This document shows positions 53,197-61,935 of a stretch of DNA of 64,000 nt, piece by piece. Position 1 is the first letter of the stretch, and each line of letters starts with the position of its first letter. Made by a program: the position numbers and the translations under genes. The stretch comes from Chitinophagaceae bacterium (GTDB taxonomy: Bacteria; Bacteroidota; Bacteroidia; Chitinophagales; Chitinophagaceae): positions 18,821 through 82,820 of the forward strand of contig JAIXOJ010000029.1 in the NCBI GenBank assembly GCA_027486835.1, given 5' to 3'. The notes beneath the pieces are model-generated. The model worked only from the letters and a program-made list of their open reading frames with translations. It was not told where the DNA came from and searched no databases.

Positions 53197-53202
53197 ATTC
53201 GC

Positions 53203-53391
53203 TTACCAGTTGGTAAGAGGCGGTGGTTCGTACAGTCGCTTAGGTCTCCGTGTAATTTTTACTATTCTTTTTAGACCAGTATGCTTATGATAGTGTGTCA
53301 TAGTATAATCAGCTAGATTTAAGTTGTATTGTTTGCATCTATTCAATGAGTTGGCAGCCTTTTTTTGGAGTTGCCTTTCTGTTTCAACCAT
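53203..53391 (-). CDS. Possible small protein or gene remnant, 62 aa (doubtful)
   Basis: The minus-strand frame contains protein-like segments (LNRCKQYNLNLADYTMTHYH and RRPKRLYEPPPLTNW) rather than random residues, but it is short, has no clear ribosome binding site and overlaps nothing informative. It may be the tail of a lost gene. The rest of 53197-53659 shows a G-tract at 53606-53615 and nothing else. Confidence 0.3.
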   Translation of the reverse strand: MVETERQLQKKAANSLNRCKQYNLNLADYTMTHYHKHTGLKRIVKITRRPKRLYEPPPLTNW

Positions 53392-53659
53392 TAAAAGTCC
53401 ATAACGAGCAGAATTAATAAATGAAGCAAGAAGATTATTAATGACTAATCAAACGGCCAAGACAATAAAGACAGTAGCGCTAATTCGTCAATAGGAAAAG
53501 AAAATGAAAAAAACAGATACCTATGTAGCGCGTATTTTTGTTTTTTTAGATAATCATTTAGAACCACCTAAAACCTGAATATGAACATTGGAAAGTGGCA
53601 TTTATGGGGGGGGGGAGCGATTGGAAAAAGGAAGTTTGAATAGAATTAAAAAATAAAAC

Positions 53660-54763
53660 GTGTCAGAAATAAAATTAAAATCCTTTACCATTAAAGGATA
53701 CAAAACAATAAAATCGATTGAAAATTTTGAGGCAAGGCCAATCAATATTTTAATTGGCCCGAACGGAGCTGGAAAAAGCAACTTCATTTCCTTCTTTAAG
53801 TTTCTAACTTGGATCCTTAACTCAGATGGTAAGCTACAGGAGTATGTAGCATACCTAGGTGGTGCCAATGATATTTTGCATGATGGAGCAGATGTAACAA
53901 AAAGCATTGATGCTGAAATTTCAATTAGTAATCGTTATGGAATAAATGATTATAAGTTCAGTTTAATGTTTGCAAAACCAGACAAACTTGTATTTAGGGA
54001 AGAAAATTATAGGTTTAGTAGTTTCCAAAAAGGTGAGCCAGCAACATGGAGTTCATGTGGAGTTGGACATGATGAAGCTAAACTACCCACGATAAATAAT
54101 TCAACTACTACAGAAATACTAAATCTACTAAGAAAATTAATCGTGTACCAATTTCATAATACCAGCGACACTGCACCAATGCGGTTGAAATGGTCGCAAG
54201 CAGATGGTAGATGGTTAAAGCAAAACGGTGAAAACTTAGCTAGTTTCTTATTCAGATTACAGGAGGAAGAAAAGCCATATTACTTGAGAATTATAAAGTA
54301 CATCAGGTTAGTACTACCCTTCTTTGATGATTTTGTTTTATATCCAGAGTTTGGAAAAATTCTTTTACGATGGAAAGAAAAGGACACAACCAAAGAATTT
54401 AATGCTGGGCAGGCTTCGGATGGTATGCTACGAACGATTGCTTTAATCAGTTTATTAGGTCAAAACCCAAAAGACTTACCCGCAGTGTTGTTTTTAGATG
54501 AACCAGAATTAGGCTTGCACCCTAGTGCCATTGATGCAGTTTCAGGATTAATCAAAGCAGCGTCTTCCTACTGTCAGGTATTTGTTGCTACACAGTCCAT
54601 TAGTTTGGTAAATAATTTTGATTTAGACGATTTGGTTGTTATAGACCGCAAAGGAAGAAATTCATCGTATCACCGTCCCGACACTGCGCACTTACAAGCT
54701 TACTTAGAAGAATTTTCGACAGGACAGATTTGGGAAAAAAATATAATTGGAGGACGCCCATGA
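53660..54763 (+). CDS. OLD/RecF-like AAA ATPase of an ATPase-DUF4276 pair (367 aa)
   Basis: The frame starts with GTG (MSEIKLKSFTIKGYKTI). Walker A is GPNGAGKS (residues 33-40), Walker B is VLFLDEPELGLHP, and a VFVATQSISLVNNF H-loop-like segment follows. The arrangement is that of AAA_21/AAA_15 ATPases of the OLD and SMC-like group. Its stop codon overlaps the next gene's ATG (ATGA). ATPases of this kind paired with a DUF4276 TOPRIM-like protein occur in prokaryotic defense loci. Cytoplasmic. The pair is followed by an unknown gene at 55595. Confidence 0.88.
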   Translation: MSEIKLKSFTIKGYKTIKSIENFEARPINILIGPNGAGKSNFISFFKFLTWILNSDGKLQEYVAYLGGANDILHDGADVTKSIDAEISISNRYGINDYKFSLMFAKPDKLVFREENYRFSSFQKGEPATWSSCGVGHDEAKLPTINNSTTTEILNLLRKLIVYQFHNTSDTAPMRLKWSQADGRWLKQNGENLASFLFRLQEEEKPYYLRIIKYIRLVLPFFDDFVLYPEFGKILLRWKEKDTTKEFNAGQASDGMLRTIALISLLGQNPKDLPAVLFLDEPELGLHPSAIDAVSGLIKAASSYCQVFVATQSISLVNNFDLDDLVVIDRKGRNSSYHRPDTAHLQAYLEEFSTGQIWEKNIIGGRP

Positions 54764-55443
54764 AAAATTTACACATAATAGTATAGGGGAGTTCTGAGGA
54801 AACTTTTGTAAACGATGTTTTGGTGAAGCATTTTGCAGCATTGAAGATTTTTATTTCCACCAGAAAAATAAAAACAGGATGGGATAGCGTAAATAACAAA
54901 CCTGCAAAAGGAGGTTTGTTGAACTACGTTAAATTCAGAAATGATGTTTTGAGGTGGATAGCATCAGATAGAGGGAGAGCGAATACATTTTATACAAGTT
55001 TTATAGATTTGTATGCCTTTCCAAAAGACTCGGAAAGTCCTTATTCAGCGCGAATCCAAGGCATCATAAATCCGTATCAAAAAATTACCGCTTTAGAAGC
55101 TGCAATCGGCCAAGATATTAACCATCCTACTTTTATTCCTTATGTTCAGTTGCACGAATTTGAAGCATTGCTTTTAGTTGAACCAGACAGGTTGCTAACC
55201 ATGTATCCTGATGAGCAATCTGGGATTACAAGGTTAAAAAGAGATATAGGTCAAACAAACCCTGAGGAAATTAATGAATCACCAAAAACGGCACCTTCAA
55301 AACGCATCATTCAATATTTACCCAATTATGAAGGGCAGAAAGCACAGGTTGGGCCATTGATAGCTGAAGATATTGGCTTGAATTTATTAAGGCAAAAATG
55401 TCGACATTTTAATGAATGGATTAGCAAATTAGAAAACATTTAA
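54760..55443 (+). pseudogene. DUF4276 (TOPRIM-like) gene with in-frame amber codon
   Basis: From the ATG at 54760 the frame reads MKNLHIIV, then TAG (54784-54786), then GSSEETFVNDVLVKHFAAL and onward without another stop to 55443. The family's N-terminal motif is IIVEG.(S/T)EE.F, so the TAG sits where the conserved glutamate should be (one base from GAG). Downstream residues (TSFIDLYAFPKD, VQLHEFEALLL) match DUF4276. Start codons after the TAG (GTG or ATG near 54817-54820) would give a protein without this motif. The gene is translationally coupled to the ATPase. Interpretations are a recent nonsense mutation, a sequencing error or a suppressed stop; a pseudogene is most likely. Confidence 0.8.
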
Positions 55444-55594
55444 TCCATGGGAATATTCAGTTCATCGCCAATAGATGAAACAGCTGTAGTATTAAAATAA
55501 TGGACTTCAATTATGAGCTGATATCATGAAGATTTCCCAACAAAGGCAGAGCATTTATCGATTTAACCCACTGTAAATAAAATCATTTATAAAT

Positions 55595-56416
55595 ATGGAT
55601 CAAAGAGAGAAAACAGATAATCAATGTTTTGAGATGCTTAGAAAGATATTTTCGGATCGCAATGAATTATTATTTAAAATAGCTCCGAACGGTTGGATTA
55701 ATTCTGAATTTATTAAAATATTCCACCCAACGGGAGAACAACAATACTATGAACATAAGCAGTTGAGTGAGCAAATCAACAGATTAAAATCAAACAGCGG
55801 GAACCTAGATATTCCAGATTTAAACTCCTTCCAACAAGACTCTTTAGAAAACATAAATGTGCAAGAAGAATTTGATTATACCCTTGGGCTTTGTGTTTAT
55901 GATATTTTTTCAAACAATCATACTGTGTATGACCAAGATGGGATTGTTTTCAACTTAGGTTCGATGAGAGGTAGCGGATTGTTTATGTCCAATTTTTTTA
56001 ACCTTGAACTTGATACGTTACAAAAAAGCTATGATTACATGGATTTTTACATGGGCTCGATATGGGTAAATAAACGTGCAGATTTAAGTCCATTCTACGA
56101 ATATATTTTTTCTAAGCTAAAATTAAATTATTGCGATTGGCAGTATGAATTTCCGAGACTTTATACGATAGCACCTCAAAAAATAGAAGAAAACAAAGGC
56201 GACCATCAAACTTATCATCCAAACGATGCTGTTTTGGAGCAAATTGCTGAAGAACAAAAAGAAAAAGAGAATGATGCGTTTCTGGAAATGCTAGATAAAC
56301 AATTTGAAGATGATTTTGAGGATGCGAAGTATAAACCATTACCACCGCTTGTTCAAGCATATAAAAGAATTTACGGGAGTTTACCAGAAGGACACCCGCA
56401 AAAGCGTTTTGAATAA
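55595..56416 (+). CDS. Hypothetical cytoplasmic protein (273 aa)
   Basis: No signal peptide. The protein has aromatic-rich central segments (YTLGLCVYDIFSNNHTVYDQ, YDYMDFYMGSIWVN) and an acidic helical C-terminal region (EEQKEKENDAFLEMLDKQFE) ending in PLPPLVQAYKRIYGSLPEG. I know no domain for it. It follows the ATPase-DUF4276 pair by 150 bases on the same strand, possibly within the same transcript, and is followed by a perfect bidirectional terminator. Whether it belongs to that pair cannot be told. Confidence 0.65.
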   Translation: MDQREKTDNQCFEMLRKIFSDRNELLFKIAPNGWINSEFIKIFHPTGEQQYYEHKQLSEQINRLKSNSGNLDIPDLNSFQQDSLENINVQEEFDYTLGLCVYDIFSNNHTVYDQDGIVFNLGSMRGSGLFMSNFFNLELDTLQKSYDYMDFYMGSIWVNKRADLSPFYEYIFSKLKLNYCDWQYEFPRLYTIAPQKIEENKGDHQTYHPNDAVLEQIAEEQKEKENDAFLEMLDKQFEDDFEDAKYKPLPPLVQAYKRIYGSLPEGHPQKRFE

Positions 56417-56472
56417 ATAAGCGCTTCCGAGCAAGTACCCAACAAGGTTATACAAACCATAAAAGTTAAATA

Positions 56473-56516
56473 AAAAAAGGGTTGCCAACTCATTCACTAG
56501 TTGGCAACCCTTTTTT
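56473..56516. terminator. Bidirectional Rho-independent terminator
   Basis: AAAAAAGGGTTGCCAACT and its perfect complement AGTTGGCAACCCTTTTTT form an 18-bp stem with an eight-base loop and T/A tracts on both sides. It serves the convergent genes ending at 56416 and 56580. Confidence 0.95.
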
Positions 56517-56579
56517 GGTATAAAGCAAAGCGTTCAAGAGGGTAACTGTTCTTGAGCAATCAGCTTTCCCAACTACCCC

Positions 56580-58280
56580 TTACTGTTTAACCGCTGCTTT
56601 TTTCTTATTCAATGCAGGAGTAGTTTTAATAGGCTTGCTGAATTGTTCAGCAGCAAGCAAGGCATTGTAAACATTTACGATTCCACCAGTTTTACTTACA
56701 TCTGATAGTTTCACGGTATCTTCTGTTCCGGGCTTGGTGCAAATAGATTTGGCATCTAAAAAAGTGACCGATTTCTCAATAATTTGTTTGGTTTGAATGG
56801 CCGATAAATTGGGATAATAAGACCGGATTAATGCGGCAAGTCCTGCCACTACTGGTGAAGCCATACTGGTGCCATCTAAAAAGCCATAAACATTTCCACC
56901 TGGCAATGTGCTATAGATTTGTACACCAGGTGCAAATACATCTACATTCTGTTTACCGTAATTACTGAAACCAGCTATATAATTACTGGTAATTACAAAA
57001 TCACTGCTTGCACCCACGGTAATAACATTAGTAGCCCTAGCGCCATTTACAAAGTCGGTACTTGGGTAATTTTCTACACTATCAATATTCTTACCATCAT
57101 TCCCTGCGGCATGTACAATGAGTACGTCTTTAGAAGCAGCATATTCAATGGCTTCGTCCACCCATTGCTTTTGCGGAGAAAAACTTTTTCCAAAGCTCAT
57201 GTTAATCACTTTAGCCCCATTATCTACTGCATAGCGAATGGAAAGTGCAATGTCTTTATCGTATTCATCGCCATTAGGCACGGCCCTTAGTACCATGATG
57301 CTGGCATTGTCCGCAATGCCTTTAATGCCCACATTGTTCGTTCTATCCGCAGCAATAATTCCGCTTACATGGGTGCCGTGCATACTGCCTTTGCCCATAA
57401 TGTTGGTGTTACCGTAATACTTGTCATTAAAATCATCGTATTTGTCTTTGATAATGGTATTGTGTACATCTTCGGGCACTATATCTTTTGCTTCCACCTC
57501 ATCCTTTAATCTGGCCACTTCCTCTTGCAAAGCATCCAAGATGTAGGTATTTTTTACATCACTACCAAAGGGCAAAGCCTTCATGAGATTTAAAAATCCA
57601 AGTTTGGCGCTTTTCCCTATATCACTCTTAAATTCAAAATGCTCAAGTTCTTCGGATTTATACTCCTGAATATGTTGCTCCACACGGATAACTGAATCCC
57701 ATTCTTTTATTTTCTTGCCAATGTTTTTCAATCCCTCATATTGCATGATGTTGTCTTGGGTAGGTTCAATTTCCAAAGCCGCTTTTTGCCACATTTTGTA
57801 TTGTCGCTTTTCTAGTTGGGTGAATTGTGTAGTATCAATTTGTTTGTTTAAGAATTGCTTTTTAAACCAATGATAGACCCTTGGTTTTTCCGCGGAAGCC
57901 TTTTCTACTTCTTCTCCATTAGCATTCCCTAGAAAATTCCAACCGTGGATATCGTCCACATAGCCATTGCCGTCATCGTCTTTTCCGTTATTGGGAATTT
58001 CCTTAGGGTTTATCCAAAGTACGTTTTTTAAATCTTCATGAAGGGTATCAATGCCAGAATCTATTACGGCAACTACCACTTTTGTACTGGTTTTACTTTT
58101 TAGAAGGGTATATCCTTTTTCCAAGCTAATACCTGCAAATCCTTCTTTTCCCTTATCCCTTAAGTGCCATCCTTTTATGCTGTCTTCACTGTTTAGGCTA
58201 CTTTGAACTGATTGTGCAGAGATGGTAGAAATTGTAGCTAAAAGAATAAACGAAACGAAGAATTTTAATGTGCTAATCAT
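56580..58280 (-). CDS. S8 family (subtilisin-like) serine peptidase (566 aa)
   Basis: The start near 58280 (MISTLKFFVSFILLATISTISAQ) gives a signal peptide; a further in-frame ATG at 58328 would add 16 residues before it. The catalytic Asp lies in VVAVIDSGIDTLHEDL (D74), the His in HGTHVSGIIAADR (about residue 302) and the Ser in DGTSMASPVVAGLAAL (about residue 471), so the triad is complete. A roughly 220-residue insertion between the Asp and His blocks is long for the family. There is no T9SS C-terminal signal; the protein ends in a basic AAVKQ, suggesting periplasmic or membrane-associated activity. Convergent with the preceding gene across a strong terminator. Confidence 0.92.
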   Translation of the reverse strand: MISTLKFFVSFILLATISTISAQSVQSSLNSEDSIKGWHLRDKGKEGFAGISLEKGYTLLKSKTSTKVVVAVIDSGIDTLHEDLKNVLWINPKEIPNNGKDDDGNGYVDDIHGWNFLGNANGEEVEKASAEKPRVYHWFKKQFLNKQIDTTQFTQLEKRQYKMWQKAALEIEPTQDNIMQYEGLKNIGKKIKEWDSVIRVEQHIQEYKSEELEHFEFKSDIGKSAKLGFLNLMKALPFGSDVKNTYILDALQEEVARLKDEVEAKDIVPEDVHNTIIKDKYDDFNDKYYGNTNIMGKGSMHGTHVSGIIAADRTNNVGIKGIADNASIMVLRAVPNGDEYDKDIALSIRYAVDNGAKVINMSFGKSFSPQKQWVDEAIEYAASKDVLIVHAAGNDGKNIDSVENYPSTDFVNGARATNVITVGASSDFVITSNYIAGFSNYGKQNVDVFAPGVQIYSTLPGGNVYGFLDGTSMASPVVAGLAALIRSYYPNLSAIQTKQIIEKSVTFLDAKSICTKPGTEDTVKLSDVSKTGGIVNVYNALLAAEQFSKPIKTTPALNKKKAAVKQ

Positions 58281-58422
58281 CTTACAAAAATGCAGAAAAG
58301 AAAAACGGTATAGCAGGTACTTAACCATTTTTATAGAAACTTTTTGAAAGGCTGGTTATTTGGAATAAAACTTTGAAGGGATATTGCTCTTAAAAGGGGA
58401 ATTATGTGGTTGAGTTTCTTGG

Positions 58423-58513
58423 GGGTGGATAAAAGATTTTAGCTCCCATAATTTTAACCTCACCCCAACCCCGCTCCGAAAGGCGAGGGTTAAAACGAAA
58501 AACTTTTATGACC
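58423..58513 (+). repeat. 92-bp inverted-repeat element (family B), copy 3
   Basis: GGGTGGATAAAAGATTTT at the left and CGAAAAACTTTTATGACCC at the right, with the AACCTCACCCCAACCCC core and TCCGAAAGGCGAGGG. It lies between the subtilisin gene and the terminator at 58541. Confidence 0.75.
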
Positions 58514-58540
58514 CGCTTGTTTCCTGAAGGGAATAAAATA

Positions 58541-58574
58541 AAAGAAGCATCCCTTGATGAGGGGATGCTTCTTT
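58541..58574 (-). terminator. Rho-independent terminator after the PID-CTERM-like gene
   Basis: AAAGAAGCATCCC / GGGATGCTTCTTT is a 13-bp perfect stem with an eight-base loop. On the minus strand it is followed by TTTTATTTTATTC, 46 bases after the stop codon at 58620. Confidence 0.9.
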
Positions 58575-58619
58575 AAAGTTGAAAATTTTTTGAAAAACTT
58601 ACGGCAAATAACAGTAATT

Positions 58620-58811
58620 CTAATCTTCTACTGGTTCATGCCTTCCAATTCTTGCTCCGTAAATAATTCCACAAGCAATTAGCAAGCTCATTCCCCCTTC
58701 GAAAGGGACTTCTTCTGAACTGGGAACTTCTAGCTTGAAATTAGGCTTTTGGGATATTCCGTAGCATTTTACTACAATTAAGAATAATACAACACCCAAT
58801 AATTTTTTCAT
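58620..58811 (-). CDS. PID-CTERM-like small sorted protein (63 aa)
   Basis: It has an N-terminal signal (MKKLLGVVLFLIVVKCYG) and a C-terminal segment VPFEGGMSLLIACGIIYGARIGR. The latter matches the pattern of the PID-CTERM sorting signal of Bacteroidota: a P-x-(D/E)-GG motif, a hydrophobic stretch and YG followed by basic residues. The usual PIDGG is PFEGG here, so it is a variant. Such proteins are exported and probably processed at the C-terminus by a dedicated sortase-like enzyme that is not in the window. Its mature part would be only about 20-25 residues. It has its own terminator. Confidence 0.72.
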   Translation of the reverse strand: MKKLLGVVLFLIVVKCYGISQKPNFKLEVPSSEEVPFEGGMSLLIACGIIYGARIGRHEPVED

Positions 58812-58978
58812 TAACTTACTCCTTTTGTATAAGAATTAAACAGCTTTATCGACACAATATTCGACTAATTTTTCCAATTGTGAATGAAAAATTAATTTTT
58901 CGTCCAAATGAATTATTAACACGGTGGAATAACTTCACTTTTATTACAGCCATTACATCCGTATAAGTGATTAAAAAT

Positions 58979-60484
58979 TTATTTCAGGTACAGCTCCAAT
59001 TCCACTCTTCGATTTAAGGCCCTACCAATAGGGGTAGCATTAGTAGCGATGGGTTTAGTTTTACCATAACCTGTAGCATCTAATCTACCGGCGGCAATTC
59101 CTTTATTAATTAAGTAGTTTTTTACTGCATCCACCCTGTTTTGGGAAAGCTGTAAATTATATTGATCCCCTCCCACATTGTCAGTGTGTCCAGCCATTCT
59201 TAAATCATAGTCTGGGTACTGGTTAATAATATCTACGACTTCGTCTAACATTGGGTATGATTCAGGCTTTAAAATGGCTTTTCCAGTTTCAAAATAGATA
59301 CCTCGAGTAGCAAACTTCAATCGCTTCTTAATTTCTGGTTTCACCTCGGGACAACCCCTGTTTGATTTTGGCCCAAACTTGGTGGGGCATTTGTCTATTC
59401 TGTCTGGCACTCCGTCGCCGTCTGTATCGGTATTGTCCTCTTCTTTTTGTATAGGGCAACCATCGGCATTCACCGTGGTACCACGAGGGGTGTTCGGACA
59501 TTTATCCCTAGAATCAGGAACGCCGTCACCATCTGAATCACCATCGGTATTAGTCTCCTTATTTTGAGGGGTGTTACTATCTGGACAACCCCTGTTTTTG
59601 GCTAGACCATAAATTGAAGGACAAGCATCATCAATATCAGGAATGTAGTCGTTGTCTCTGTCAGGACAACCATTGAACATTTTAGGTCCAGCTTGGTCGG
59701 GACATCTGTCTTCATAGTCAGGTATTCCGTCATTGTCGCGATCATTTGGGCAACCGACAGCGTTCACTTTCATCCCCCTAGGGGTATTGGGGCATTTATC
59801 CCTTTTATCAGGAACGCCATCTTTATCGGAGTCTAAGGATTTCTGTAGAGCAAAAACAAAACCAGCACTGTGCTGCACGTGTAAGTCGTTTGTCCAAATA
59901 TCGGTACCCTCTTTTCCAATGCCATCCCATAAATCATACAAGGGCATGTAAGCCCTACTACCAATTTCGAAACTAAGTTTTTCGTTAATTCTAAAAGTAA
60001 TACCACCTCCAAGAACTAGATGAAACTTTGCATCCTCTGAAATTTGTTTACCCGATTTATCTTTAATGAATTCACGAGATTTAAAATAATTGCCCCCCAC
60101 CCCAAAATCAATAAACGGTTTTATGGGCGATGTGGAGCGAATATTAAAATCATTATCAAACTTGTATTTGAATCGAAAATCTAAAGAAAGAAATTGTGCA
60201 TCAACCCCAGCAAGTTTGTTATCTGTTTGATATTGTACCCAATCGTAAGCAAAAGTTTCCTCCGCATTAAAGAAGGGACTTAAATACTGTTCCAATTTCA
60301 TGGCAATGCCAGGTTTGAAGTATTTGGTTTTAAAAAGTTGGAATTTATTGTTGTTTATATCTCCCACATAATCATTAACAGTACCATAAAATCCAATGGC
60401 ATTTTTTTGTCCAGCAACATTGAATCTGGTTGTGAACAATAGAATTAAGGAGCATATTACTAGGCGAGATGTAGTCAATCTCAT
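58979..60484 (-). CDS. OmpA-family protein with thrombospondin type 3 repeats (501 aa)
   Basis: The start at 60484 (MRLTTSRLVICSLILLFTTRF) gives a signal peptide; an ATG at 60514 would add ten residues. Residues about 25-220 form an OmpA-type N-terminal barrel (GTVNDYVGDINNNK, FIDFGVGGNYF). About five calcium-binding TSP3 repeats follow (DKDGVPDKRDKCPNTPRG, DGIPDYEDRCPDQAG, ...). The last 120 residues are the OmpA peptidoglycan-binding domain (FETGKAILKPESYPMLDE, MAGHTDNVGG, NRVDAVKNYLINKGI). The protein anchors the outer membrane to the cell wall. Six or more DxDxDG-type calcium sites are visible. Confidence 0.95.
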   Translation of the reverse strand: MRLTTSRLVICSLILLFTTRFNVAGQKNAIGFYGTVNDYVGDINNNKFQLFKTKYFKPGIAMKLEQYLSPFFNAEETFAYDWVQYQTDNKLAGVDAQFLSLDFRFKYKFDNDFNIRSTSPIKPFIDFGVGGNYFKSREFIKDKSGKQISEDAKFHLVLGGGITFRINEKLSFEIGSRAYMPLYDLWDGIGKEGTDIWTNDLHVQHSAGFVFALQKSLDSDKDGVPDKRDKCPNTPRGMKVNAVGCPNDRDNDGIPDYEDRCPDQAGPKMFNGCPDRDNDYIPDIDDACPSIYGLAKNRGCPDSNTPQNKETNTDGDSDGDGVPDSRDKCPNTPRGTTVNADGCPIQKEEDNTDTDGDGVPDRIDKCPTKFGPKSNRGCPEVKPEIKKRLKFATRGIYFETGKAILKPESYPMLDEVVDIINQYPDYDLRMAGHTDNVGGDQYNLQLSQNRVDAVKNYLINKGIAAGRLDATGYGKTKPIATNATPIGRALNRRVELELYLK

Positions 60485-60757
60485 ATTTTTCGTATAGTAT
60501 TTATTGAAGCGCAAAAAAAAGCTAATTATTTGATGTGGACACCAGATAAAATTAGGGGGACTATAAACAAGCCTAATTAACTAGAAAACCACAAGAATTA
60601 TCCCCTATTCCTATGAAGTTTCTGCCTATAAATTAAAAATTTACAACTAAAGAAAGGAATCAGCATTCGTTTTTACATCAACTTTTAATTTTAAGCTGAT
60701 AGTTAATTTCTTTTTGCGAAATTCGCCACCCTTTTGAATTGCTTAACTTCTTATATC

Positions 60758-60849
60758 GGGTTCATAAATGTTTTTTCTAGCTGTTAGTGAAACCTAACCC
60801 CAACCTTTCACCAAAGGCGAGAGGCAAACCGAAAAAATATTATGTACCC
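60758..60849 (+). repeat. 92-bp inverted-repeat element (family B), copy 4
   Basis: GGGTTCATAAATGTTTTTTC at the left and CGAAAAAATATTATGTACCC at the right, with the AACCTAACCCCAACC core. More diverged than the other copies. Nothing else was seen in the 60485-60968 intergenic stretch. Confidence 0.65.
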
Positions 60850-60968
60850 TTTAAATCCCCGTAAGAGATTTAAAAGAAAAGATTGTTTGGCGGATTAAAA
60901 AAGAGTAAAAAAATTAGGGGGTAACGATTTATGTTACCCTTTGTTAGTTATAAATAAAACTATTGAAA

Positions 60969-61904
60969 ATGGCTAATGTATTGATAACTGGAGGTACTGG
61001 TATGATTGGGCAACGATTGACCACCATATTAATTAACAATGGATACACTGTTACCTTGTTAACAAGGAAAGTACCCGTGCAGCAACCTATGAAAGATGTT
61101 ACTTACGCTCTTTGGGATTTTGTAAGTGGTTACATAGACAAGGATGCTATCGCAAATGCTGATTATGTAATTCACTTAGCAGGTGCTGGTGTTGCAGATG
61201 AAAGGTGGACAGAACAACGTAAAAAAATCATTAGTGACAGTAGAACCAAAAGCGGGCAATTATTAGTAGATACGCTTAGCACCACCAATAATCAAGTAAA
61301 AGCGGTGATTAGTGCCTCAGCCATCGGTTGGTATGGTCCTGATACTGAACAGAGCTGTTCAAATGGATTTATTGAAAAATCAGTTGCAAATTCAGATTTT
61401 TTGGGCAAGACCTGTGTAGATTGGGAGAAAAGCGTTCAACCCTTTAAAGGTTTAGGAAAAAGATTGGCCATAATTAGAATAGGAATTGTATTGAGCAACA
61501 CGGGTGGTGCGTTAGTTGAATTTAGAAAACCATTGGTTGGTGGTGTGGCTGCCATTCTTGGTAGCGGTGAGCAAATGATTAGTTGGATACACTTGGATGA
61601 CCTTTGCAACTTATTTTTATACGTTCTTGAAAACAAAAAACTGGAAGGTGTATTTAATGCAGTGGCTGATAATCCAGTTACCAATAAAGAACTGACACTA
61701 ACCCTTGCCAAACTCATGAGGGGAAGATGGTTTTTACCCATACATGTGCCTGAATTTTTGCTTAAATTGATTTTGGGCGAGATGAGTATTGAGGTGTTGA
61801 AAAGCACAACAGTTAGTAATCAAAAAATTAAAGAAACAGGTTTTGAGTTTACTTATCCTACCATACAACCTGCACTTGATAATCTCCTACAACAAAGGAG
61901 CTAA
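60969..61904 (+). CDS. TIGR01777 family NAD(P)-binding epimerase (311 aa)
   Basis: The start is set at ATG 60969 (MANVLITGGTGMIGQRL), which places the GxxGxxG dinucleotide loop at the usual position; an upstream TTG at 60963 adds two residues. The family markers NADYVIHLAGAGVADERWTE, SASAIGWYGP and SWIHLDDLCNLFLYVLEN are present, as in the YfcH/SulA (cell-division inhibitor-like) group of the extended SDR superfamily. The substrate is unknown. Length is typical for the family. It ends 31 bases before dnaG and is probably co-transcribed. Confidence 0.92.
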   Translation: MANVLITGGTGMIGQRLTTILINNGYTVTLLTRKVPVQQPMKDVTYALWDFVSGYIDKDAIANADYVIHLAGAGVADERWTEQRKKIISDSRTKSGQLLVDTLSTTNNQVKAVISASAIGWYGPDTEQSCSNGFIEKSVANSDFLGKTCVDWEKSVQPFKGLGKRLAIIRIGIVLSNTGGALVEFRKPLVGGVAAILGSGEQMISWIHLDDLCNLFLYVLENKKLEGVFNAVADNPVTNKELTLTLAKLMRGRWFLPIHVPEFLLKLILGEMSIEVLKSTTVSNQKIKETGFEFTYPTIQPALDNLLQQRS

Positions 61905-61935
61905 CTACTATTTACCCTACTAATAACGCGATCAA

